64,000 bases of DNA from Roseivirga sp. UBA6052 (GCA_002427755.1 DIYO01000005.1:124001-188000); one strand, 5' to 3'; positions 24,046 to 33,188 are shown, numbered from the stretch's first letter. Numbers and translations are program-made. The notes: generated by a model not told the origin, from the letters alone.

Positions 24046-25181
24046 GTAGAAAAATAAGAATGGGAATGATCGGTGGAGGACTGAGTTCATTCATCGGAAT
24101 TGTGCATAGAATAGCATCCTATACTGGAGAAGAATACAAACTGGTAGGGGGAGCATTCGACACAGATTATGACAGAGCATTAGAATTTGCTAACAAGCTT
24201 GAACTAGACCCTTCAAGAACTTATCCTAACATAGATACTTTCGTTGAGAAGGAATTAGAGCTTCCTGAAGAAGAGCGCATTGAGGCCGTGGTGGTAGTAA
24301 CTCCAAACTTCCTCCACTACCCAATGGCTAAACAACTGATTCAAGCGGGTTTCAATGTGATTTGTGAAAAGCCGGTTACCAATACCGCAGCTGAAGCAGT
24401 TGAACTTGAAGAATTAGTAAACAAGCACAAAGTAGTCTTTGCCTTAACGCACACCTACACGGGCTACCCAATGGTAAGGCAAATGAAATCTATGATAGCC
24501 GAGGGCGTGATTGGTAAGCTGCATAAAGTAGACGCGCAATACTATCAAGGCTGGATTAACCCTGTGATTCACGACCCAGAAAAAAGAAAGACAGTATGGA
24601 GACTCGACCCGGCTAAAGCTGGGCAAAGCTGCTGTATGGGTGATATTGGCGTACACGCCTTTAATATGATTGAATACACTACAGGCCTGAAAACAGAAAG
24701 AGTACTTGCCGATCTTAATACCCTATATGCTGATAACCCTTTAGATATTGATGGAACAGCTTTATTGAGATTAGACAATGACATTCGAGGAATTGTGAGA
24801 GCGAGTCAGATTGCCACGGCAGAAGAAAATCGATTGACAATTGCTGTGTATGGCGACAAAGGTGGTTTAAGATGGGAACAAGAAAACCCAAATTACCTTT
24901 ACTACATGCCTGAAGGAGGTGTGGCACAAGTCCTAAAACCAGGACATGAATACAATAGTGATTTTGCTAAAATCAGTACCAGAATGGCTCCCGGTCATCC
25001 TGAAGGAATCTTTGATTCTATGGCAAACCTATATTTGGGGGCAGCCAAAGCCATAAGAGGAGAAGCGTACATGGATGGTGCTTTCCCTGGAATAAGAGAT
25101 GGAGTAAGAGGAATGAAGTTTATTGAGGCGGTACTTGCCTCAGCAAATAATGGTAACGTTTGGACAGAAATAGTCGATTAA
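24042..25181 (+). CDS. Gfo/Idh/MocA family oxidoreductase
   Basis: 379 residues. The N-terminal Rossmann fold is RMGMIGGGLSSFIGIVHRIAS and VVVVTPNFLHYPMAKQLIQAGFNVICEKPVTNTAAEA; the Lys of EKP is the conserved catalytic-site residue. The C-terminal domain (AKAGQSCCMGDIGVHAFNMIEYTTGL) has the GDIGxHxF pattern. It is an NAD(P)-dependent dehydrogenase or reductase in the cytoplasm. Given its neighbours, a role in reducing or oxidising a 3-keto sugar at C3 is likely. It overlaps the MFS gene and is three bases from the isomerase gene. Confidence 0.9.
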   Translation: MSRKIRMGMIGGGLSSFIGIVHRIASYTGEEYKLVGGAFDTDYDRALEFANKLELDPSRTYPNIDTFVEKELELPEEERIEAVVVVTPNFLHYPMAKQLIQAGFNVICEKPVTNTAAEAVELEELVNKHKVVFALTHTYTGYPMVRQMKSMIAEGVIGKLHKVDAQYYQGWINPVIHDPEKRKTVWRLDPAKAGQSCCMGDIGVHAFNMIEYTTGLKTERVLADLNTLYADNPLDIDGTALLRLDNDIRGIVRASQIATAEENRLTIAVYGDKGGLRWEQENPNYLYYMPEGGVAQVLKPGHEYNSDFAKISTRMAPGHPEGIFDSMANLYLGAAKAIRGEAYMDGAFPGIRDGVRGMKFIEAVLASANNGNVWTEIVD

Positions 25182-25184
25182 GAA

Positions 25185-26234
25185 ATGAAAACAGTTAAAG
25201 GACCAGGCATTTTCCTAGCTCAATTTGCTGATGATGTCGCACCATTTAATTCACTAGATAACATTGCCAAATGGGCTGCTGATCTCGGTTATAAAGCCGT
25301 GCAAATTCCCACTTGGGATTCAAGACTTTTTGATTTAGATAAAGCAGCAGAAAGCAATACCTACTGCGATGAAATCAAAGGTAAATTGTCAGACAATGGC
25401 TTAGTTGTTAGCGAACTTTCAACGCATTTGCAGGGACAGTTAGTCGCAGTTCATCCGGCCTATGAAGAACTCTTTAAAGGCTTTGCTCCAGAAGGAATGA
25501 ATGCCAAGCAAAGAAATCTCTGGGCTATTGATCAAGTCAAAAAGGCAGCTGTAGCCTCAAGAAATCTTGGAATCGATGTCCATGCCACCTTCTCGGGTGC
25601 GCTGGTTTGGCCATATTTCTACAATTGGCCTCAACGACCTGCCGGCCTAATAGAAAAAGGATTTAAAGAATTGGCAGACCGCTGGTTGCCACTACTAAAT
25701 CATTTCGATGAGCAAGGTGTGGATGTTTGTTATGAAGTACATGCAGGTGAAGACCTTCATGATGGCACAACTTTCGAGATGTTTTACGAGGCCACCGGAA
25801 AGCATAACAGGGTAAAGCTTTTGTATGACCCGTCTCACTTTATACTTCAACAGCTAGACTATCTAGCTTACATAGACCATTACCACGAGTTCTTTGGCAT
25901 GTTCCATGTTAAAGATGCAGAGTATAATCCAACAGGTAAGTCAGGGGTATATGGTGGTTATCAAGATTGGATTGATAGACCAGGACGTTTCCGTTCAATC
26001 GGAGATGGCCAGGTAGATTTCCAAGCCATATTCTCAAAAATGACTCAATATGGCTATGACGGCTGGGCTATTCTAGAGTGGGAATGTTGTATAAAATCTC
26101 CTGAGCAAGGAGCTATAGAAGGAGCTCAATATATTGAGCAATTTATTATTGAAGCCACGCAAAAGAACTTTGATGATTTTGCTGATGCAGGTATAAGTGA
26201 TGAAGAATTCAAGAAACTTTTAGGTATAGATTAA
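25185..26234 (+). CDS. Sugar phosphate isomerase/epimerase (TIM barrel)
   Basis: 349 residues with the xylose-isomerase-like TIM-barrel pattern. Probable metal ligands are Glu in CYEVHAGEDLHDG, Asp in LLYDPSHF, His in GMFHVKDAEYNP and Glu in AILEWECC. Long N-terminal segment GPGIFLAQFADDVAPFNSLDNIAKWAADLGYKAVQIPTWD is typical. Such proteins isomerise or epimerise keto sugars, and the position in the cluster suggests action on a 3-keto hexose. Translational coupling to the oxidoreductase is likely (3-base gap). Confidence 0.88.
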   Translation: MKTVKGPGIFLAQFADDVAPFNSLDNIAKWAADLGYKAVQIPTWDSRLFDLDKAAESNTYCDEIKGKLSDNGLVVSELSTHLQGQLVAVHPAYEELFKGFAPEGMNAKQRNLWAIDQVKKAAVASRNLGIDVHATFSGALVWPYFYNWPQRPAGLIEKGFKELADRWLPLLNHFDEQGVDVCYEVHAGEDLHDGTTFEMFYEATGKHNRVKLLYDPSHFILQQLDYLAYIDHYHEFFGMFHVKDAEYNPTGKSGVYGGYQDWIDRPGRFRSIGDGQVDFQAIFSKMTQYGYDGWAILEWECCIKSPEQGAIEGAQYIEQFIIEATQKNFDDFADAGISDEEFKKLLGID

Positions 26235-26235
26235 A

Positions 26236-27036
26236 ATGAAGAACCAGACTAAAGTATATGCGATTAATCTTCGCAATCAACAAATAATCACAAGAGCACA
26301 CATCCTTACTTTTACTTTAACGATTGTCGCTCTCCTTATTTTCCAAGCCACCGGATTTGCTCAGGTTAAGGACCCCAAAGCTACAGAAGTATGGGACCCC
26401 GTACCTAGAAAAGTAACACCGGGTAAAAATGGGGGCGCTCCTTCCGATGCCATTGTGCTTTTCGATGGAACCGATCTTAACGAATGGAAGTCAAGAAAGG
26501 ATGGATCAGCAGCTCAATGGAAAATCGAAAACGACTACATGGAAGTTGTTAGAGGTACCGGAGATATTATGACTAACCGAAAATTCGGTGATGTTCAGCT
26601 GCATATAGAATGGAGTGCTCCAACTGAAATAGTAGGCGAAGGTCAAGGAAGAGGTAATTCGGGAGTTTTTCTTCAAGAAAAATATGAGGTACAAGTATTG
26701 GACAGCTATGTTTCTAGAACCTATTCCAACGGACAAGCAGCATCTTTATACAAGCAGTCTATTCCTTTGGTAAATGCCACAGTGGCCCCTGGAGAATGGA
26801 ATGTATATGATATTATTTTTCATGCTCCAGAATTCAACGAGGATGGCATTAAAATTAAAGACGGCTATGTTACCGTTATTCATAATGGAATTGTAGTTCA
26901 AAACCATCAAAGACTCTTAGGTACTACTGAATACATTGGTTTCCCAAAGAACCCTGCACATGGAGATGGAAGTATCATTTTACAAGACCACGGTAACCCA
27001 GTAAGATTTAGAAATATCTGGATCAGAGAATTATAG
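26236..27036 (+). CDS. DUF1080 (3-keto-disaccharide hydrolase family) periplasmic protein
   Basis: 266 residues. A long n-region precedes a hydrophobic stretch and AQ cleavage site (LTIVALLIFQATGFAQ), so it is exported and not a lipoprotein. The domain has IVLFDGTDLNEWKSRKDGSAAQWKIENDYMEVVRGTGDIMTNRKFGDVQLHIEW, GNSGVFLQEKYEVQVLDSY and GSIILQDHGNPVRFRNIWIREL, the DUF1080 signature. It differs from the lipoprotein copy in lacking the long mid-insert, so the two probably act on different 3-keto substrates or steps. It is the last gene of the cluster, one base after the isomerase gene. Confidence 0.87.
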   Translation: MKNQTKVYAINLRNQQIITRAHILTFTLTIVALLIFQATGFAQVKDPKATEVWDPVPRKVTPGKNGGAPSDAIVLFDGTDLNEWKSRKDGSAAQWKIENDYMEVVRGTGDIMTNRKFGDVQLHIEWSAPTEIVGEGQGRGNSGVFLQEKYEVQVLDSYVSRTYSNGQAASLYKQSIPLVNATVAPGEWNVYDIIFHAPEFNEDGIKIKDGYVTVIHNGIVVQNHQRLLGTTEYIGFPKNPAHGDGSIILQDHGNPVRFRNIWIREL

Positions 27037-27055
27037 TAGTCCAGGAAATTTATTT

Positions 27056-27087
27056 AAAGCCCTAGTCTAACAGATTAGGGCTTTTTT
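27056..27087. terminator. Terminator of the DUF1080 cluster, convergent
   Basis: AAGCCCTAGTCT/AGATTAGGGCTT make a 12-bp stem (one G-T pair) with a short loop and T run. It reaches the stop of the convergent LytTR gene. Confidence 0.85.
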
Positions 27088-28687
27088 ATTCGCTATACTC
27101 TCTTAGCTCTTCTTTGAAGGATCTTGAAATTGTGAGAGTGGTTTCGTCTTTAAGAGTTACTGAGTTCACCCTTTTGATCTTCACTTGTCTGAAATTGACA
27201 ATGACGGAGCGGTGAATCTGCTTAAAATAAGCTGGTAGTTTTTCAGTCATTTTGGATAAAGACATTCTATCAATCTCAGGCTTATCCTTGCCTTCAACAA
27301 ATATTTCTACATATGGACCGTCTGACTGAATATATTTGATCTTATCAATTGGGATTAAAGCTTTGCTCTTAAGCGTAAAGAATTCTATTTCGTTGGCTTG
27401 AGATTTTAGCTCCAATTGATGGATAGACTGCTCTAGCTCTTCAGTCTTTGTCTTTAATACTTCTCTATCATTCACAATACTTATCAGAATAAAAATCATG
27501 GCAGTAGAGAGTCCTAAAACCTGAATAAGGTTACCAATAAGGATTGGATCATAAACAAAGCTGAACTCACTAATCAAGCCATATTCATCCAATATTTTAC
27601 CTATTATACCAATAAAGAATATGGAATAAGAGATAGCAAAAATAATAGAACGCTGTTTGTTTACCTTAGCATAGCGTATGGCTGCAGTAACTCCAAAAGC
27701 GAGTATAGTGCCAACTAATAAATACCTGATGGCGAATAATTTGGGAGCAAATTCTATATATGTATTTGGTATTATAACCCAAACGATAGTTCCCAAAATG
27801 AAGAAAGCCAGCACTCCATTCATTATGGCATTGAACTTAGGTAATAGACGCTTAGTCTCAAAAAAGCTTTGGATAAATGCTAGTAATGAAAGAACTGCTA
27901 TCTGCGAACAAAAAGGCAGGAAGTGCCTATTCAATAATGGCCAATTGGGGATTAAGTACTTGTATGAAAAGCCCTGCCAAGTAAACAACCAAAGGCCATA
28001 GCAAGCCACACTCAGTGCAAACCATAGAAAAACTGGCTTCTTTAACCCTAGACCTATCGCTATTGCACCACAGACAATAATGATGATGAATACATAGTAA
28101 ATACTGAGATAAGTTCTTTCCTTTTCTGTCTTTTCGCTAAATCGCTCGTTAGTCATTAATTCTAACGGAAATCTAATGGCTGATTTTCTCTTATCTGCAT
28201 TAAGTAAGAAGGTCTTGGTATCTCCTGTTGGGATTGAAATTGGAAACACAAAGTTTCTATGAGGGTAAGGCCTTCTATCAAAAACGAATCTATCACCCGT
28301 TTGTGCCAAAGTCTCAACCTCGCCATTCCTTATTTCTGCAAACTGAGCAAAATCGAGTTGTGGATATGATAGCTCAAGTTTGAATTCAGTCTGATCTGAT
28401 TTATTAGTTACTCTGAAAAGTAACCAGTATGCTACATCAGAATTAGTCATTCCAGGATTTCCCTCATAAGGTACTTGGAGCATTTCACCTGATTGAATCC
28501 TTAGAAAAGCAGCTTGCGGACTAATGGTATCTGACTCACTAAACACGCTTACGAATTCATTAACGTTATATGAATCGTCCTGATTATTAAGCATCAGCGC
28601 TTTTGCCTGACTCACAGCTGAATCTTGAGCACTTATGCGCCCTTGAAAAATAGAGAATATAAATACTAAGGTCAGAATTAACCTCAA
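27086..28687 (-). CDS. Membrane LytTR regulator with 7TMR-DISM sensor
   Basis: 533 residues. After a signal peptide the first part (about 25-190) is a beta-rich periplasmic 7TMR-DISMED2 domain (VAYWLLFRVTNKSDQTEFKLELSYPQLDFAQFAEI...RRPYPHRNFVFPISIP). Seven hydrophobic helices follow (about 190-400). A coiled coil (REVLKTKTEELEQSIHQLELKSQ) leads to a LytTR DNA-binding domain (ALIPIDKIKYIQSDGPYVEIFVEG...KLPAYFKQIHRSVIVNFRQVKIKRV). It would sense a periplasmic ligand and bind DNA directly from the membrane. It lies between the two halves of the 3-keto sugar island, so it is the obvious candidate regulator. Confidence 0.85.
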   Translation of the reverse strand: MRLILTLVFIFSIFQGRISAQDSAVSQAKALMLNNQDDSYNVNEFVSVFSESDTISPQAAFLRIQSGEMLQVPYEGNPGMTNSDVAYWLLFRVTNKSDQTEFKLELSYPQLDFAQFAEIRNGEVETLAQTGDRFVFDRRPYPHRNFVFPISIPTGDTKTFLLNADKRKSAIRFPLELMTNERFSEKTEKERTYLSIYYVFIIIIVCGAIAIGLGLKKPVFLWFALSVACYGLWLFTWQGFSYKYLIPNWPLLNRHFLPFCSQIAVLSLLAFIQSFFETKRLLPKFNAIMNGVLAFFILGTIVWVIIPNTYIEFAPKLFAIRYLLVGTILAFGVTAAIRYAKVNKQRSIIFAISYSIFFIGIIGKILDEYGLISEFSFVYDPILIGNLIQVLGLSTAMIFILISIVNDREVLKTKTEELEQSIHQLELKSQANEIEFFTLKSKALIPIDKIKYIQSDGPYVEIFVEGKDKPEIDRMSLSKMTEKLPAYFKQIHRSVIVNFRQVKIKRVNSVTLKDETTLTISRSFKEELREYSE

Positions 28688-28900
28688 AGGGGTACTAGTT
28701 TGGTTAGTCGTTTCTAATATGAAAAATCAGCTGATAACCTAAAAGCAAGTAGATATATAAATACTGTCTTTTATCAAAAAGCACACTTTTTCAAACAAAA
28801 AATCCAAAAGACAAAAACGGCTTTTGGACTACCAGATACTAGGAACAGCAACTAATGAGTTTATAGTCTTATCCATCCTGCGATTAAACTACCTCCAAAT

Positions 28901-28924
28901 AAAAAGCCCCTTTCGGGGCTTTTC
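28901..28924 (-). terminator. Terminator of the GMC dehydrogenase operon
   Basis: AAAAGCCCC/GGGGCTTTT with a 4-base TTTC loop, followed on the minus strand by a T run. It lies 17 bases beyond the stop at 28941. Confidence 0.85.
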
Positions 28925-28940
28925 GTTCGATTTATAATGA

Positions 28941-29564
28941 TCACACACTAGACCAGGCCTTTTGACCTTTCTCGTATGGAATACATCCTTCGTATTTGAC
29001 CGGAATTGGATCATACCTCATTACAGTCTCTCCTACCAATTCAGAAGTATAATAGCTCCTCATAGTTGCGTCAGTCACATTATTCAAAAAGAACACCTCT
29101 AATGCATCTTCCGGTTTCTCACCATCCTCGTTCATAGCTTTCCACATCTCTTGCATTCTTTCCGGACTTTCTTCAATAGACTTAAACATGGCATTGATAT
29201 AATCCGTCAGTTGCTGAGTAGTCGCTTTATTGAATGAAACATCCTGGCTTGAATCGAAATTCTCAACAAAGACTCCCATGCCTTGTCTTATCCATTGTGC
29301 ATCATCTGCATCTGTCAAGACTTTGAGGGTTTCATCAATATGAGCAGGCACTCCGGCATCCATTGCACCTGGCGTATCGTCCTTTGGAATAATTGCCTCA
29401 CAAACTTTTTCAAGCTGAGCAGCCTCCTCAGGCGATAAGAAAACAGGAATCCAATTAACCGTAGGCGCAGAAGAACAACTTGAAAGCGTTCCTAAAAACA
29501 AACTTGAAGAAAATAGAGCGGCAGAACCTAGTCCAATACTCTTAATAGCATCTCTTCTTTCCAT
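28941..29564 (-). CDS. Gluconate 2-dehydrogenase subunit 3 family protein
   Basis: 207 residues. MERRDAIKSIGLGSAALFSSSLFLGTLSSCSS combines a twin-arginine (RR) motif with a lipobox-like Cys, so export in folded form by Tat is likely. The body (VFLSPEEAAQLEKVCEAIIPKDDTPGAMDAGVPAHIDETL) is the PF13618 pattern of the small subunit of FAD sugar dehydrogenases, which carries its partner across the membrane. It is one base after the GMC gene, so both form one complex. Confidence 0.9.
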   Translation of the reverse strand: MERRDAIKSIGLGSAALFSSSLFLGTLSSCSSAPTVNWIPVFLSPEEAAQLEKVCEAIIPKDDTPGAMDAGVPAHIDETLKVLTDADDAQWIRQGMGVFVENFDSSQDVSFNKATTQQLTDYINAMFKSIEESPERMQEMWKAMNEDGEKPEDALEVFFLNNVTDATMRSYYTSELVGETVMRYDPIPVKYEGCIPYEKGQKAWSSV

Positions 29565-29565
29565 T

Positions 29566-31296
29566 TTACAAATTGTTCTTTTTCACTTGATCAGCTGCGT
29601 AATTGGCAGCTCTTGCAGTAAACGCCATATAGCCTAAAGAAGGATTATGGGCTGCAGATGAAGTCATAAAGGCTCCATCCGTTACAAACACATTTTTACA
29701 AGCATGTACTTGATTCCATTTATTGAGTACTGAAGTCTTCGGGTCTCTTCCCATTCTTGCTGTACCCATTTCATGTATACCTAACCCCATATTTGGTCCA
29801 TTGTCATATGTACCCACGTTTTTGAATCCAGCCGCTTCAAGCATCTCTGCTCCTGCCACCTGCATATCTTTACGCATTTCATACTCGTTGCTATGGAAAT
29901 TGCCAGCATCGAATCTAATTTGAGGAAGACCCCACTTATCTAGATTCTCATAATCAAGCATCATCTTATTCTTATGTTGAGGAAGTACTTCTCCAAAGCC
30001 TCCCATACCTATAGTCCAGCTTCCCGGTTCCATTCTGGCCATCTTTGCAGCTGATCCAACTCTCTCTTCCATGGCTAGGTTTCTACCCCAACCTTCTCTA
30101 CTTGCACCACCTTGGTAACCGTAACCCCTAACGAAATCTTTCATATTGGTACGTCCACCCATATTTCTGAACCTCGGTATGTAGAAGCCATTAGCTCTTC
30201 TACCTTTATAATATTGGTCTTCATAACCATCTACTTGAGCAAAGGCACCCACTCCTAAATGGTGATCCATAATGTTATGGCCTAGTTCACCAGAGTCATT
30301 ACCTAGACCATTAGGGAATCTAGCAGATTTTGACTGCATTAAAATTCCAGCCGAAGCTATTGCTGAAGCACATAGGAAAACCACTTTAGCATAATACTCC
30401 TTCGTCTCGAATGTATTTTGATCAATAGCCCTAACACCTGTAGCCTTGCCTGTACTATCATCATACATGATTTCATGAACAATAGCATCGGTTTGAATGG
30501 TAAGATTTCCTGAAGCCAATCCTGCAGGAAGCGTTGAAGATAAACTAGAGAAATAGCCACCATAAGGACATCCTCTCATACATCTATTACGCATGAGACA
30601 TTGATTTCTTCCACCAGGATTATCATGCGTTAATGGTGTAGTAAGGTGAGCGGTTCTACCAATAGTAACCCATCTATCATTCCATTTAGACTCGACAGCT
30701 TTACGAAAGTCTTTCTCCACACAGTTCATGTCCATTGGTGGCAAAAACTGACCATCAGGCAGTTGCTTAAATCCTCGGTTTTCACCACTAACCCCGATGT
30801 ACTTTTCGACCTTATCGTACCAAGGCTTAATATCTTTATATCTAACTGGCCAGTCTACACCAAAGCCGTCTCTCATGTTAGATTCAAAGTCTATGTCACT
30901 TAATCTATAAGACTGACGACCCCAGGTTATGGATCTACCACCCAAGTGGTATCCCCTCATCCAATCGAAGCGCGTATCTTCTTGATATGGATGCTCACTG
31001 TCTTTAACGAAAAAATGTCTGTGAGCTTCTGCGGTTGTATATCCGGTTCTGTTCTGTTTTGGATAATCTTTTTCAATTATCTCTTTAGGTGTTTGACCTC
31101 TGTTAGGAAGGTCCCAGGTATCCATAGTGGCGGTAGTATAATCTTTGATATGTTCTACCTTACGGCCACGCTCCAAAACGAGCGTCTTCATGCCATTCTC
31201 GCTAAGCTCTTTTGCAGCCCAGCCTCCACTAATACCTGAACCAACAACTATAGCATCATAGGTCTGCTGTTGTTTAGCTCGTAGGTTTAAGTTCAT
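29566..31296 (-). CDS. GMC-family FAD-dependent oxidoreductase (probable glucoside 3-dehydrogenase large subunit)
   Basis: 576 residues. The FAD-binding motif VVGSGISGGWAAKELSENGMKTLVLERG (residues about 17-44) starts near the N-terminus. A cysteine cluster CLMRNRCMRGC (CX5CX3C) followed by PYGGYFSS is of the type that holds an iron-sulfur cluster in FAD-glucose dehydrogenases. The C-terminal active-site part has GIHEMGTARMG and SSAAHNPSLGYMAFTARAANYAADQ, with the GMC catalytic His and Asn. It has no signal of its own, so it is probably exported with its Tat-carrying partner. The relation to glucoside 3-dehydrogenases is inferred from the pairing and from the keto-sugar genes nearby. Confidence 0.88.
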   Translation of the reverse strand: MNLNLRAKQQQTYDAIVVGSGISGGWAAKELSENGMKTLVLERGRKVEHIKDYTTATMDTWDLPNRGQTPKEIIEKDYPKQNRTGYTTAEAHRHFFVKDSEHPYQEDTRFDWMRGYHLGGRSITWGRQSYRLSDIDFESNMRDGFGVDWPVRYKDIKPWYDKVEKYIGVSGENRGFKQLPDGQFLPPMDMNCVEKDFRKAVESKWNDRWVTIGRTAHLTTPLTHDNPGGRNQCLMRNRCMRGCPYGGYFSSLSSTLPAGLASGNLTIQTDAIVHEIMYDDSTGKATGVRAIDQNTFETKEYYAKVVFLCASAIASAGILMQSKSARFPNGLGNDSGELGHNIMDHHLGVGAFAQVDGYEDQYYKGRRANGFYIPRFRNMGGRTNMKDFVRGYGYQGGASREGWGRNLAMEERVGSAAKMARMEPGSWTIGMGGFGEVLPQHKNKMMLDYENLDKWGLPQIRFDAGNFHSNEYEMRKDMQVAGAEMLEAAGFKNVGTYDNGPNMGLGIHEMGTARMGRDPKTSVLNKWNQVHACKNVFVTDGAFMTSSAAHNPSLGYMAFTARAANYAADQVKKNNL

Positions 31297-31426
31297 TGAG
31301 ATTGTTTTATGATTCTTTAATGCACCAGCGCGTTTTCTGGTATAGTGAAGTAATATAAACAGAATGAATCAAAAAAAACAGGTAGGTTCTGTGAGGCGAT
31401 TAGAACCATACAGGAAGGCAACAAAA

Positions 31427-31447
31427 AACCCTGACAATGCCAGGGTT
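31427..31447 (-). terminator. Terminator of the DUF2795 gene
   Basis: AACCCTG/CAGGGTT make a 7-bp stem with a 7-base loop, followed on the minus strand by TTTTTTG. It lies eight bases after the stop at 31455. Confidence 0.8.
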
Positions 31448-31454
31448 CAATTTC

Positions 31455-31676
31455 TTAATATTCGTCTTCGTTAAAGAAGAAGTCTTCTTTGGTCGGGTAG
31501 TCCGGCCAAATTTCCTCAATGTTTTCATAAGGCTGACCGTCATCCTCTAGCTCTTGCAAGTTCTCTACTACTTCTAATGGAGCTCCTGATCTGATTGAAA
31601 AGTCAATAAGCTCATCTTTTGTTGCTGGCCACGGTGCGTCTTCCAAATAAGATGCTAATTCTAAAGTCCAATACAT
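31455..31676 (-). CDS. DUF2795 domain protein
   Basis: 73 residues, the usual size. MYWTLELASYLEDAPWPATKDELIDFSIRSGAPLEVVENLQELEDDGQPYENIEEIWPDYPTKEDFFFNEDEY is the standard Bacteroidota DUF2795 sequence, almost all of it conserved; it is acidic and helical. It is probably cytoplasmic. The function is not established. It is a single gene with its own terminator, between the GMC operon and the DUF349 gene. Confidence 0.9.
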   Translation of the reverse strand: MYWTLELASYLEDAPWPATKDELIDFSIRSGAPLEVVENLQELEDDGQPYENIEEIWPDYPTKEDFFFNEDEY

Positions 31677-31787
31677 CTCTGTTCTTATTTATTGCCGCAA
31701 AACAATGTAATAAAATCTTAAAATTCAAATGCTTATAAGCATTTTATTCATTCAAATTTGCCTATTTCAAAATATGCCCCTAATACA

Positions 31788-33041
31788 TTATTTGAGGGTC
31801 TTTAGTTCATTCAAAATCAACTTCTTAACCTCTACTTTTCTCTTTTGCTGATTCAACTTGGCTTCTAGCATTTCGTTGAGCCCTGAGGAGGTATTGAATT
31901 TGCCTAAGTTTTCTTCAAAATTTGTCAGCTCTGTTTGATCCCTTCTTAGTAGATCATACATCAATTTTATCCTCAATTTATTCTTTTCCACCTCCGCTAA
32001 AGAGTTACCTCCCTTTTTACCTAGTAACTGATTGAGAAATTGTTTTTCTGAGATTATATCCACCAAGAATCGGTATCGCTCACTCAAGTCTAATTCAACC
32101 TTTTTTGGCAGTCTACCTGCCCTTTTCCAAGTTTCTTTAATTTCCTTTAAATCAATTTTTGGCAAAAGGTCCTTAGAAGAGATTTCTAACTGATCAAGTA
32201 CCTTCTGCTTAGCTTCAATAACTTCTTTAGACGACTGATTTCTTTGTTTTGATTCTAGCTTTCTTAGTCTGTTAGTCTGTGACTTGAAAATCGTCTGAAG
32301 CTGCTGCCAATATTCATTGTGCTTAGTCCGTTCAAGCTTACCCAGCTCTTTCCAAGCTTCTACTGTTGCTTTAATTTCTAACTGAAGCTTTCTGGAAGAG
32401 TCTACTTTTTCCAGCTTTTGCGCAGTACTAGCTATAAAGGCCTTAAAGTCTTCCTCTTTTTGAGCCATCATTTGATTGAGGTCCTCGTAAAAGGAGGCTC
32501 TTCTTTCATAAAAGGAGTCGGTTAGCGCTTTAAAATTGCCTTCTATTTGTTCTCTTTTGCTTTCTTCAATAGCGCCAGCCTTAATCCATTTGGTCTGAAT
32601 TTCTTTGACAGCTGCACTAGCAGCCTTCCAATCACTACTTTTAGCAATCCCTTCTAATTCTTCTAACAAAGCCGTTTTTATCTGAAGATTCTTATGCCTA
32701 TTGGCATCAATTACTGTTTGCAGCTGAACGTGTAATTCGTCCAAGATCTTGTAAAGGCTTTCAAAGTCTCCAATGGCATCAAATTCACAAAGTGTTTCTT
32801 TGAGGTGCAGCACCTTCATTAAATAGGAGCCTTTGTTCTCTGTAGCTTCAATCTTAGATTTTACATCTTCAACCTGTTTTGTTGCCAAAGAGAAACGATC
32901 AATAAAGTAGGCTAAAGCTTGTTCTTCAGATTCTTTCACCTCTCCAATCTCTCTCTCAGGATAATCTAAAAAAGCATTTCTAAATACTTTATTCTCCTTT
33001 ACGTATCCGTATCTTTCTTCTCCCAAAATTCTGCGTTTCAA
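31788..33041 (-). CDS. DUF349 repeat protein
   Basis: 417 residues, helical and rich in Lys, Glu and Gln, with several DUF349 units (such as FESLYKILDELHVQLQ, ILELEGIAKSSDWKAASAAVKEIQTKWIKAG, WKELGKLERTKHNEYWQQLQTIFKSQ, EIKETWKRAGRLPKKVELDLSERY). Each unit is a three-helix bundle with a W-x2-G pattern. Members of this family (related to RecA-linked or translation-linked helical proteins) have no established role in Bacteroidota. No signal peptide or membrane segment is present. It is in a stretch of single genes. Confidence 0.8.
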   Translation of the reverse strand: MKRRILGEERYGYVKENKVFRNAFLDYPEREIGEVKESEEQALAYFIDRFSLATKQVEDVKSKIEATENKGSYLMKVLHLKETLCEFDAIGDFESLYKILDELHVQLQTVIDANRHKNLQIKTALLEELEGIAKSSDWKAASAAVKEIQTKWIKAGAIEESKREQIEGNFKALTDSFYERRASFYEDLNQMMAQKEEDFKAFIASTAQKLEKVDSSRKLQLEIKATVEAWKELGKLERTKHNEYWQQLQTIFKSQTNRLRKLESKQRNQSSKEVIEAKQKVLDQLEISSKDLLPKIDLKEIKETWKRAGRLPKKVELDLSERYRFLVDIISEKQFLNQLLGKKGGNSLAEVEKNKLRIKLMYDLLRRDQTELTNFEENLGKFNTSSGLNEMLEAKLNQQKRKVEVKKLILNELKTLK

Positions 33042-33188
33042 TTAGCGCCCGAAAATAGTTATTTCAGACAAGTTGACGATCATCTTCAAAAGAGATTTAC
33101 TCTAAAAGAGAATAAAGGGTTTTAACGGATGAATTAGCAAATGAAAACGAAATAGAAATTGAGGAATAGAAAGTACTCTAGGTAAGAC

